This document shows positions 18,601 through 24,957 of a stretch of 48,926 nt of DNA, piece by piece. A program made the translations under genes and the position numbers. The notes below the pieces were generated by a model. It saw only the letters and a program-made list of their open reading frames with translations, had not been told where the DNA came from and did no database searches. Origin of the DNA: CAZMSD01 sp964568855 (GTDB taxonomy: Bacteria; CAIWAD01); the NCBI GenBank assembly GCA_964568855.1, contig CAZMSD010000033.1:1-48926 (forward strand), in the 5' to 3' direction. How positions within the stretch are numbered: the stretch's first letter is position 1; each line of letters starts with the position of its first letter.

Positions 18601-19027
18601 CGAATACATCACGTCGTGGATAGCGGGTGGCCAATTGACGCGCGCAGGCCACCAGCACCAGGGATTCGCCGAAGCGCAAGCGGCGCAGGATCTCCATCAG
18701 CTCGCTGCGCTTCTCCAGCGGCATGTGCTTGCTGTCGTAGGGCCTCAACTCGCGGGGCGGCAGCATGAAGACGCGGTCGGGCCCCAGCAGGAGGTGCAGG
18801 TCGTCCGCCAGGAATTCGGCCTCTTGCAGGTCCTCAAGCAGGACCAGCCCGGGCCGGTTTTCCAGCAGCGAGGCGCAGCAGATGGAACGGTAGGAGCCGG
18901 CGGCGCCGCCCACCAGGGATAGATCCTGGCTTCCAGCTTGAGTCAGGAGTTCCTTGAAGAGGGGCTCCCCCTTGCAGCGCGCGAGTATGGAAAGAACACT
19001 CGAAGTAGAAACGGGATCTTTACTCAT
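15638..19027 (-). CDS. mfd: Transcription-repair coupling factor Mfd
   Basis: 1129 aa from the ATG at 19025-19027 (MSKDPVSTSSV); full family length. Order: UvrB-homology domains 1-2 (IYNLETGMELDRQAFIDELG, FSVRGGILDFYPWG), RNA polymerase-interacting CarD-like domain (LEPGDAVVHVRFGIGIFEGL), then a RecG-type translocase with Walker A GDVGFGKTE near residue 585, DEEQ box near 681 (LLVVDEEQRFGVMHK), TATPIPRTLDMALLG, and QLRGRIGRSHRQAYAYLL. The C-terminal TRCF domain includes LPADYVEDPGERVNLYRRL. It dislodges stalled RNA polymerase and recruits UvrA. It lies 167 bp downstream of rsmG in the same direction. Confidence 0.97.
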   Translation of the reverse strand: MSKDPVSTSSVLSILARCKGEPLFKELLTQAGSQDLSLVGGAAGSYRSICCASLLENRPGLVLLEDLQEAEFLADDLHLLLGPDRVFMLPPRELRPYDSKHMPLEKRSELMEILRRLRFGESLVLVACARQLATRYPRRDVFDRGIYNLETGMELDRQAFIDELGAAGYSREVAVEDIAQFSVRGGILDFYPWGLEYPLRLEFFGDEIESIRAFDPSSQTSTEHFPGISVVISSGEQDAYDQSLFELLREDTLFICPPRDELREHLDQFARDAAGSWSSLDAREGILSPDHKYIDPPRVIEDLSRRPRVVFHPSRLIDDEAVNFRSRRQESFLRNLDLLFDNIRSHRADGHEVHILCDNNGQLERLREILEESGFPAHEVRLSVGSLHQGFVSHDAELAVFTDHEIFGRPRSRRSFRRFKRATALRKIENLEPGDAVVHVRFGIGIFEGLTRITVHGVEREVLKIRYSNDDRIYVRLEHFRDVVKYSGQEGAEPKLSRLGTGEWERVKSRTKKSIKNIARELVELYARRRMSRGYSTGRDTVWQKEMEAAFEFEETSHQLESITAVKEDMEAGWPMDRLICGDVGFGKTEVAVRAAFKSVCDGKQAAVLVPTTILAQQHYNTFSARFAEFPVGVEVLSRFRTRQEQRQVLADLKRGKVDVIIGTHRLLSRDVDFKDLGLLVVDEEQRFGVMHKERIKQLRANLDVITMTATPIPRTLDMALLGIKDLSLVNEPPSNRLPIETEIVPYNKTTIRTAVMRELDRNGQVYFVHNRVQTIDTMRSMLVELVPEARFAVAHGQMREKSLERVMLQFMRREYDVLVSTMIIETGLDIPNVNTMIVNRADAFGLAQLYQLRGRIGRSHRQAYAYLLTPTAFAMKPDAKKRLFTIGEFTDLGSGFKIAMRDLEIRGAGNILGAEQSGFINAVGYELYNRLLEESIAEIKAEDELKDEEGAQRTAAECRVELPMDALLPADYVEDPGERVNLYRRLQQTDRPDELDELRAEVADRFGNPPREALMLFYMVELQKMGRVCGLIRVDMRDERLRLVPLQEGEDDGARFLAALKHLDQAWGFEIHGEPELALVLGQQGLDWIPRIEQARKLLRELSPRETEDSNARARTARRRKRDLQSLN

Positions 19028-19194
19028 TTGCCGGCCTTGGCGCAATGGTGTTGTGGTTTACAGTGACGGCGCTAACGGGTCTTGCACGAAACACATACGA
19101 ACGTTCGTTCTCAACCATCCGGATTGTTTCCCTTTACTGAAGAGGAATGCCTGTGAATCAGACAGCAATAAACTGGCACTTAGATTTTCAAGCA

Positions 19195-19791
19195 TTAGCA
19201 ATCTCTTGCCTTGTATATCGCCAGGTCCTTGTCATCGATCAAGGCCTCGCGCCGCTCCAGTACCAGATCGCGAATCCGGTCGGGCAGTTTCTCGTTTCGG
19301 CCCTTGAAAAGAAAGAGCCTGCTGCCGGGTTGCCGAATACCGCGGGTGACCTCTTCGATCTTCGATATGCCTCCGAGAAAACGAATCGAGATCGCGTCCA
19401 CGGGGGTGACTGGCCGCAGGTCCTCCACCCGTTTCCAGTGAACGCGGACATTCGACAGTTCCAGTACCACCGCGGTCGCCTCGAGGAAGAGGCTCTTCTT
19501 CCGGCGCGCTTCCACCAAGTGGACTTCGAGCTCCGGGTGTTCGATGGCGATGACCATGCCCGGCAGGCCTCCTCCACTACCCACGTCGATCAACGTTCCA
19601 TGCTCCGGTATGTCGGGATGCCGTGCAAATCTCAGGCATGGAAGCAGGTGCCGTTCGCGGAAGCGCTCCGCGGAATCGCGGGAGACCAAGTTCAGGGAAC
19701 GATTGGCCTCAAGCAGCAGGCGCTCGAATTCCAGCAGTTTCGGATTCAGGGTTTCAGCGCCGGTTGTTTCTTCATTACTGCTGTTCAGCAT
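19195..19791 (-). CDS. rsmG: 16S rRNA (guanine-527-N7)-methyltransferase RsmG
   Basis: 198 aa, slightly short of the usual 205-240. The SAM motif is LIDVGSGGGLPGMVIAI (residues 67-83), and the family motifs VSRDSAERFRERHLLP and ARRKKSLFLEATAVVLEL are present. It methylates the 530 loop of 16S rRNA. The ATG follows AGGAAGA closely. It lies downstream of mnmG, the common gidA-gidB order, but with a 309-bp gap that contains a parS-like site and a possible small frame. parA and parB, usually next in this order, are absent; mfd follows instead. Confidence 0.94.
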   Translation of the reverse strand: MLNSSNEETTGAETLNPKLLEFERLLLEANRSLNLVSRDSAERFRERHLLPCLRFARHPDIPEHGTLIDVGSGGGLPGMVIAIEHPELEVHLVEARRKKSLFLEATAVVLELSNVRVHWKRVEDLRPVTPVDAISIRFLGGISKIEEVTRGIRQPGSRLFLFKGRNEKLPDRIRDLVLERREALIDDKDLAIYKARDC

Positions 19792-19849
19792 TCTTCCTGC
19801 AGCTCATGTTGAAAAGGTCGGGCCCAGGCCGTGGCGACGGCAATTCGAT

Positions 19850-19865
19850 TGTTCCACGTGGAACA
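19850..19865. promoter_or_regulatory. parS-like centromere site 1
   Basis: The 16-bp perfect palindrome TGTTCCACGTGGAACA. It matches the ParB-binding parS consensus (TGTTYCACGTGRAACA), in the C/G variant known from Pseudomonas. It lies in the mnmG-rsmG gap. An identical copy lies at 22209-22224. Chromosomal parS sites cluster near oriC and nucleate ParB spreading. Confidence 0.85.
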
Positions 19866-19876
19866 TGCCGGTAATA

Positions 19877-20026
19877 CTATCTACGCAGCAGGTCCATCGC
19901 TGCATGCCAGCCCCCTTGCAGATTGTCTTCCCCGATGGTAGTTGCGGGACCGTACCGGACCAATTGAACAGGCCCCCCAGTCAATCTTCGTAATGCCTTT
20001 TCCTCGACCTCCGTCTGTACATGCAT
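19877..20026 (-). CDS. Possible small protein between mnmG and rsmG
   Basis: A 49-codon frame from the ATG at 20024-20026 to a TAG at 19877-19879, on the same strand as mnmG and rsmG. It reads MHVQTEVEEKALRRL, then VQLVRYGPATTIGEDN and GWHAAMDLLRR. The composition is protein-like and not repetitive. Third-position GC (roughly 57% by eye) is lower than in the neighbouring genes, and only a weak purine stretch precedes the ATG. No homologue is recognised. It may be a real small gene or a chance frame. Confidence 0.25.
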   Translation of the reverse strand: MHVQTEVEEKALRRLTGGPVQLVRYGPATTIGEDNLQGGWHAAMDLLRR

Positions 20027-20100
20027 CTTCTATACCACTTAGACTGAGGGCTCGGGCCACGATTGTCAACTTCTCAATCCTGCTGCTGCGATGTGCGCAA

Positions 20101-22230
20101 TCAACTTATCCCCGCTTCCTTCACCTTCCGCAGATGAATCCAGAGGGCGTTCAAGTCGGATGGGGTCACTCCGCCGATCCGGGCGGCCTGACCCAGGTTA
20201 CTCGGCTGAACGGCGCTCAGTCGCTGCCTCCCCTCCGTTGAAATGGTCTGGATCGACATGTATTCGATCCCTGCCGGAATCGCCTGCGATTCGTTGCGGC
20301 GGAAATTCTGGATCGCCTTCCGCTGGCGCGCGATGTACCCGCTGTACTTGTGGTCGAACTCCACTCCCGTGCAGACTTCCTCGGGAAAGCGTTCCTGCCA
20401 GCCTGGAAGCGCATGGTTCAGGATGTCCGCGAGGAAGATCTCCGGTCGGCGGAGCAGCTTCACCGCGGGGACCTTTCCCCCGTGGACAGAATGCTGAAGT
20501 GAACCAGAACCCAGTTCCCGTTCAATACCGATGTCAGATTCCGCTCGCGCGTGGAGCGGACTTGGGCTGTGCTCGCCGGTTCCGCTTCCTGTCGATGATC
20601 CGGTATCAACGATTTGCTCATCTGAAGAACTCGAAGCCTCGTCCGATTCAGCCACAGGATCGAAAGCCGACGAGGCCTTGGTCGGATTTCGAGCACAGGA
20701 GCCTTCCGCAGTCGCTTCCCGCCGGCGCCGATCTGTCTCGCGCAGGACCGCCACGGTATCCACCGAGGTCTTCTCCAGCCAGTCGGACAATTCCCGCGCC
20801 AGCTCGAGGCGCTGTTTCAGCTCTTCATAGCGCCAGTCCTCGAGCAGGCCCAGGCGCCGGGCCAGAGGCATCAGGCGGCGATCCGCGTTGTCCTGGCGCA
20901 GCAACAACCTGAATTCTGCCCGGCTGGTGAACATGCGATAGGGCTCGTCGATCGGTCGATTCACCAGGTCGTCGATCAATACGCCCGCGTAGGCCTCGTC
21001 CCGGCCGAGTTGAAGACCGTCTCCGCCATCAAGGAAATGAACCGCGTTGACCGCCGCCAGGAAACCCTGAACCGCCGCTTCCTCGTATCCACTGGTTCCG
21101 TTGATCTGTCCCGCCAGGAAGAGGTTGTCGATACCGCGGAACTGCAGGCGATGATTGATCTGCCAGGCTGGGAAGTAGTCGTACTCGATGGCGTAACCCG
21201 GTCGGGTGAAACGGGCGTGCTCGAATCCCGGGACGGCCCTGAGCGCCTCGAGTTGAACGTCCTCGGGCATGGAAGTGGAGAAGCCGTTGATGTACATCTC
21301 GCCGCTGTCCAGTCCTTCCGGCTCGATGAACAACTGGTGGCGCTCCTTGTCCGCGAAGCGCACGACCTTGTCCTCGACCGATGGGCAGTAGCGAGGACCG
21401 ACCGAGTCGATCCGCCCGGAATATAGCGGAGAGCGATCGAGGTTCTCACGGAGGATATCATGAGTCCTCGCCGTGGTGTAGGCAACGTGGCAGCTCTGCT
21501 GCGGCAGGCGAATCTTGTCCTCGAAGAATCGAAACGGCCTGGGCGACGGGTCCCCGGCTTGTTCCTCCAGCCGGGAGAAGTCGATCGTGCGACGATCAAC
21601 CCTGGGAGGGGTGCCCGTCTTGTAGCGCCGGACCTCCACGCCCTCGCGCGCCAGGGCCTCGCTCAGTCCCAATGCCGGAGGTTCGCCGGCACGACCGCTC
21701 TGCATCCGGCTCTGGCCGATGTGGATCATTCCGTTGAGGAAAGTCCCGTTGCAAAGGATCACTGCCCGGCAGCGAACAGTGGTTCCATTATCCAGAGCGA
21801 CGGAGGAGACCCTGCTCCTCTCCACGCGTATGTCCACCACGGTGCCCTGGCGCAGGTCCAGACCCTCCTGGTCGAAAAGCGCCTGGATCATGTACAGCGA
21901 GTACCGATGCTTATCGGCCTGGGCTCGAGGCGACCAGACGGCAGGCCCCTTGGAGCGGTTAAGCATGCGGAACTGGATGCCCGTGGCGTCTATCGCCTTG
22001 GCCATTTCGCCACCCAATGCGTCCAGCTCGCGCACGAGGTGGCCCTTGCCTAGTCCTCCGATGGCCGGATTACAGGACATCTGACCGATGGTCTCCAGCG
22101 ACATGGTAAGCAGCAGGCAGCGCGCTCCCATGCGTGCCCCTGCAAACGCGGCTTCAATTCCCGCGTGGCCGCCTCCGACCACCACCAGGTCGTAGTATTC
22201 ACCCGGAATGTTCCACGTGGAACAAGTCAT
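20101..22230 (-). CDS. mnmG: tRNA U34 carboxymethylaminomethyl-modifying enzyme MnmG (GidA)
   Basis: 709 aa from the ATG at 22228-22230, about 80-90 residues longer than typical. FAD-binding motif LVVVGGGHAGIEAAFAGARMG at about 15-35; CNPAIGGLGKGHLVRELDALG; the conserved KTGTPPRVD; LFLAGQINGTSGYEEAAVQG; and the C-terminal AARIGGVTPSDLNALWIHLRK. With MnmE it adds the cmnm5 group at the wobble uridine. The excess length is a Ser/Glu-rich stretch at about 20480-20730 (SAFDPVAESDEASSSSDEQ, STGSGTGEHSPSPLH) placed just before the C-terminal helical domain. A parS-like palindrome is built into codons 3-7 (residues CSTWN). An alternative start at 22260 is less likely. Confidence 0.94.
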   Translation of the reverse strand: MTCSTWNIPGEYYDLVVVGGGHAGIEAAFAGARMGARCLLLTMSLETIGQMSCNPAIGGLGKGHLVRELDALGGEMAKAIDATGIQFRMLNRSKGPAVWSPRAQADKHRYSLYMIQALFDQEGLDLRQGTVVDIRVERSRVSSVALDNGTTVRCRAVILCNGTFLNGMIHIGQSRMQSGRAGEPPALGLSEALAREGVEVRRYKTGTPPRVDRRTIDFSRLEEQAGDPSPRPFRFFEDKIRLPQQSCHVAYTTARTHDILRENLDRSPLYSGRIDSVGPRYCPSVEDKVVRFADKERHQLFIEPEGLDSGEMYINGFSTSMPEDVQLEALRAVPGFEHARFTRPGYAIEYDYFPAWQINHRLQFRGIDNLFLAGQINGTSGYEEAAVQGFLAAVNAVHFLDGGDGLQLGRDEAYAGVLIDDLVNRPIDEPYRMFTSRAEFRLLLRQDNADRRLMPLARRLGLLEDWRYEELKQRLELARELSDWLEKTSVDTVAVLRETDRRRREATAEGSCARNPTKASSAFDPVAESDEASSSSDEQIVDTGSSTGSGTGEHSPSPLHARAESDIGIERELGSGSLQHSVHGGKVPAVKLLRRPEIFLADILNHALPGWQERFPEEVCTGVEFDHKYSGYIARQRKAIQNFRRNESQAIPAGIEYMSIQTISTEGRQRLSAVQPSNLGQAARIGGVTPSDLNALWIHLRKVKEAGIS
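22209..22224. promoter_or_regulatory. parS-like centromere site 2, inside mnmG codons 3-7
   Basis: A second perfect copy of TGTTCCACGTGGAACA, identical to site 1 and 2.36 kb away. It encodes Cys-Ser-Thr-Trp-Asn at the N-terminus of MnmG. Two exact 16-bp copies in one short interval are far beyond chance and mark this as a centromere region. Confidence 0.85.
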
Positions 22231-22575
22231 ACAGAAAATCGCCCCACAGCTAAAGGCCACTGGCTGAACGGTTTGTCATCTGAACCATCCTTTAATCCTT
22301 CTAATTTCTTCAAACTCTTGCTCTTGGAAACGAATTGCGTTTCAACGGTGCACCAGCGAGTCGATGATGTCAATGTGCGGCGAAGCTGGGACCGAGGCGC
22401 ATAAACTCCAGCTTATTGATTGACGGTGGCATAACGTTGATTCAACCTGCAACCGTCAGCTTCAAATCTGTGGTAGACCGCGTTTATAGGGGTTCCCGTA
22501 AGTTCTGAGCGATTCGACAAAGCTGAGCAGGCCAAATCGCACCATCGATCAAACGCCAAGGACTTTCGAGAATCC
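22231..22575. other. 345-bp gap upstream of mnmG
   Basis: No gene is visible. It should hold the mnmG promoter on the minus strand, but I could not find a convincing -35/-10 pair. A small inverted repeat, GAAACG-AATTG-CGTTTC, lies at 22327-22343. The sequence is more AT-rich than the flanking core genes, which suggests an insertion junction for the orphan genes to its right. Confidence 0.4.
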
Positions 22576-22989
22576 CTATAACTCTTCGCACATCCGCACC
22601 AGTTTCTTCGGGTCGAGATCTCCTTTCTTCAATCCACCCAATTGATGGACCAACTCGGGGTTAAGGAATGCCACACGCTCTATAGCCTTCACGGCGTAGT
22701 CCGGATCATTCGCAACCTCTCGTAGTGCGTCACAGACAGCGATTAATTCGGCCCTCAAGTCATGAGCAGCTACGATGTCGTCTGGAGTGGTGCATAGTTC
22801 CTGCACCATCTCCGAAAGATCCGGGTCGCCGATTCTCTTAATCGCCGCCACAAATCGCTTTGCTATATCGCGAAAACCGGCAGTGTATGCATACTGCTTG
22901 TCCGGATCGTCGCTGGGCCCGCAATTGCATAGAGCGTCCGCTTCGATTTCATCGGCAAGCTCAAGAGCGAGTGCTACAGGTGTTGTCAT
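22576..22989 (-). CDS. Hypothetical helical protein
   Basis: 137 aa from the ATG at 22987-22989, with GAGGAAGG about 11 nt upstream. The protein is acidic, almost all helical and without signal or membrane segments. It starts PVALALELADEIEADALC, has a CNCGPSDDPDK stretch near residue 21, and ends LNPELVHQLGGLKKGDL. Family not recognised. It lies between mnmE and mnmG, which are normally adjacent or separated only by core genes, so it belongs to an inserted block of four orphan genes. Codon use is less GC-biased than in mnmG. Confidence 0.6.
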   Translation of the reverse strand: MTTPVALALELADEIEADALCNCGPSDDPDKQYAYTAGFRDIAKRFVAAIKRIGDPDLSEMVQELCTTPDDIVAAHDLRAELIAVCDALREVANDPDYAVKAIERVAFLNPELVHQLGGLKKGDLDPKKLVRMCEEL

Positions 22990-23109
22990 CAGTCGGATTT
23001 ACCTTCCTCTATCTGCTGCCGCTACCAGGCCGAGATCGAATCCCCCCTGGAATTTTCGACATTGCATTTCCTTCTAAGACAACCGCAAGCCCGATCCCGA
23101 TTCCGAACA

Positions 23110-23916
23110 TCAGGAAGTCAGGCAAATCGATGGTTCGACCTTCCTTGGTCCCTCTGCAATGAACACGCCCGCAGCCTTGTCTATCAGCATCGGGCCTTCA
23201 TCGTGGATCGTATTCCGGATCGCCTCTTCGATACTATCAAGCTGCTGCTCTGTCGCGTCAACCACGCTTGCCATTGAGCGGACGTAAGCCGATAAAGCGG
23301 AGGCATCCGGCACCACGAGGCTGTCTATGTACTTGCGCACGGCAACGTGCTGGAAGTGACGCCTGAGCGCCGTATCTCCGTTCTCGAGCGCAAACGAGGC
23401 GGTCGGAACCGAGAACGAGGGAAATGACCTCCGAATGATGTCGTGGAGTTGCCTCATGTGTGGAGCGCCGTTGGTGGCAGCGCAGAGACTGCCACGCGGC
23501 TTGAGAACTCGGGCAATCTCCGACAGCGCGCGGTGCAGATCAAGTACATGGTAGAGCATGTGATTTGCGGTGACGCAGTCGAAATGCTCATCCGGATACG
23601 GTAGCTTCTGCGCCTCGGCGACCATGAATTCGAACCGGGCGTCGAGCAAATTGTTGCTTGCCTCGGCAATCATTCCGGCGGATGAGTCCGTCAATACCAC
23701 CCGGCAACCCGTCGGAATGCTGTCCAGATGGCTCCGCCACAGTCCACCCGGACCACAGCCAAGGTCCAGAATCCTCAACCCGTCCCGCAACTCGAGCTGC
23801 TGAAACAGCCAGCTCTCCCAGCCCTGCGGATTGGTGCTGTACCTGGCGTGCAGAGTGGTGCGCGCGGCAAGATTCCTGGAATCGACGTACTGGTCTGCTG
23901 GCAGGCGCTGGTTCAC
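23110..23916 (-). CDS. Class I SAM-dependent methyltransferase (UbiE/MenG-like fold)
   Basis: 268 aa from a GTG at 23914-23916, with AGGAG 7 nt upstream. SAM motif I is ILDLGCGPGG (49-58), followed by VVLTDSSAGMIAEA (acidic end of strand 2), LPYPDEHFDCVTANHMLYHV (motif II) and EIARVLKPRGSLCAATNG (motif III). This is the Methyltransf_11/25 arrangement, usually acting on small molecules. Substrate unknown; an N-terminal segment LHARYSTNPQGWESWLFQQL precedes the core. It is the third gene of the orphan block between mnmE and mnmG, and its context gives no pathway. Confidence 0.82.
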   Translation of the reverse strand: MNQRLPADQYVDSRNLAARTTLHARYSTNPQGWESWLFQQLELRDGLRILDLGCGPGGLWRSHLDSIPTGCRVVLTDSSAGMIAEASNNLLDARFEFMVAEAQKLPYPDEHFDCVTANHMLYHVLDLHRALSEIARVLKPRGSLCAATNGAPHMRQLHDIIRRSFPSFSVPTASFALENGDTALRRHFQHVAVRKYIDSLVVPDASALSAYVRSMASVVDATEQQLDSIEEAIRNTIHDEGPMLIDKAAGVFIAEGPRKVEPSICLTS

Positions 23917-24040
23917 CGCTGAATCTCCTGTGTCGCCCGTCGTCCTCGGCTTAACCTGCGATCCGGTCCGTTGTTATGCCGGAGTAATCCGTGTTGCGCG
24001 TCGGTGGTTTGAAGGGGCCGACTGCAGGTTTGATGTAGCT

Positions 24041-24445
24041 TCACAGTTCTCTCGAATCGAAAGCCCTTTGCGCTTCCGCACTGTCACTAACGTACGTCCC
24101 TGACTTGTATCCACCTCTGGGCCTGCGGTCGAGCGTCCAAACGACGTACTTGACAGATACACTTGCGCTCACGTTCTCAGCAAGCACGATCGACAGATGA
24201 TCCAGTGCTCCGTCCTTCACGGAGATCACCCTGAAGCCAACGTGCATGTCGCCAACTCTGGCGCCTCGGAAAGCGGCTTCTTCTTGCGCGCGCGTGAGAT
24301 CCGGTGACCTCAGATCGACGATTTGGCTCGGTGACGCAACCGACTCTGGTTCGGCCCGCGGGGTACTCACCTTCCGCGCACTCGCAGCCAGGCCCTTACC
24401 GCCGACCTTGCCCTTCCGCCGAAACAGCCAATCGAACAGCCTCAT
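24041..24445 (-). CDS. Hypothetical protein
   Basis: 134 aa. A basic, amphipathic N-terminus (MRLFDWLFRRKGKVGGKG) may associate with the membrane. It is followed by a Ser/Pro/Ala linker and a C-terminal domain with alternating beta pattern (VGDMHVGFRVISVKDGA, SASVSVKYVVWTLDRRP). The family is not recognised. The ribosome binding site is weak. It lies 124 bp upstream of the methyltransferase on the same strand and could be part of its transcript. Confidence 0.5.
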   Translation of the reverse strand: MRLFDWLFRRKGKVGGKGLAASARKVSTPRAEPESVASPSQIVDLRSPDLTRAQEEAAFRGARVGDMHVGFRVISVKDGALDHLSIVLAENVSASVSVKYVVWTLDRRPRGGYKSGTYVSDSAEAQRAFDSREL

Positions 24446-24541
24446 GTGTTAACCTGTTTCTCTTGCTGCGGTCACCCGGGCCGGCCCATTAAAGACCTAT
24501 CCGCCCACCTGCGTATCCGATCCCGCAGCTACGACATCGAC

Positions 24542-24922
24542 TTAGTCATACGGCAGGTCCTCGGCGGCTACGCCGACAAAGTCGGGATCCGGATCCCGAT
24601 CGAATCGAACCGCCGAAATCGATTCCTTTCCGAGTATGAGCGCCTTGCAGACCCTGTGCATGCCATCCATCACTCTTCCACTTTGAGACAGGATGATCGG
24701 GTGCCGCAGATCTGTTTCGTTCATCAGCTTCGCGTGGAGCGCAACATTCCGGCAGGTTGGCGGGTTCGCCGGATCGCTGAACCAGAAGGGCTGATCGAGT
24801 TCTCGGATCTCGGAAAGCGGCACCTCGATGCGCGTGAAGCCGGAACTAAGCTTTACGAGCCGATCGACGTCCCAGGCTAGCAGGCCTCGCTCAGCGGGAC
24901 GGAAATGATATTGCTTCCTCAT
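24542..24922 (-). CDS. Small ParB/sulfiredoxin-fold-like protein
   Basis: 126 aa from the ATG at 24920-24922; an upstream extension of the frame overlaps mnmE and is unlikely. Residues 33-105 follow the ParB N-terminal (ParB/Srx) pattern: VPLSEIRELDQP, then HPIILSQSGRVMDGMHRVCK with the conserved xDGxHR box at 86-90, then GKESISAV. There is no helix-turn-helix, so it is not a chromosomal ParB. Members of this superfamily include nucleotide-hydrolysing and nuclease-like proteins; the activity here is unknown. It lies 35 bp downstream of mnmE on the same strand, in a window with parS sites but no parAB. Confidence 0.6.
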   Translation of the reverse strand: MRKQYHFRPAERGLLAWDVDRLVKLSSGFTRIEVPLSEIRELDQPFWFSDPANPPTCRNVALHAKLMNETDLRHPIILSQSGRVMDGMHRVCKALILGKESISAVRFDRDPDPDFVGVAAEDLPYD

Positions 24923-24957
24923 CGCTTCATGCTTTTTGCTGCCCTTAATCACCGGCT

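Noticed and set aside
20104..20110. TTATCCC near the mnmG end as a DnaA box
   Set aside because: A single partial match inside coding sequence; no cluster.
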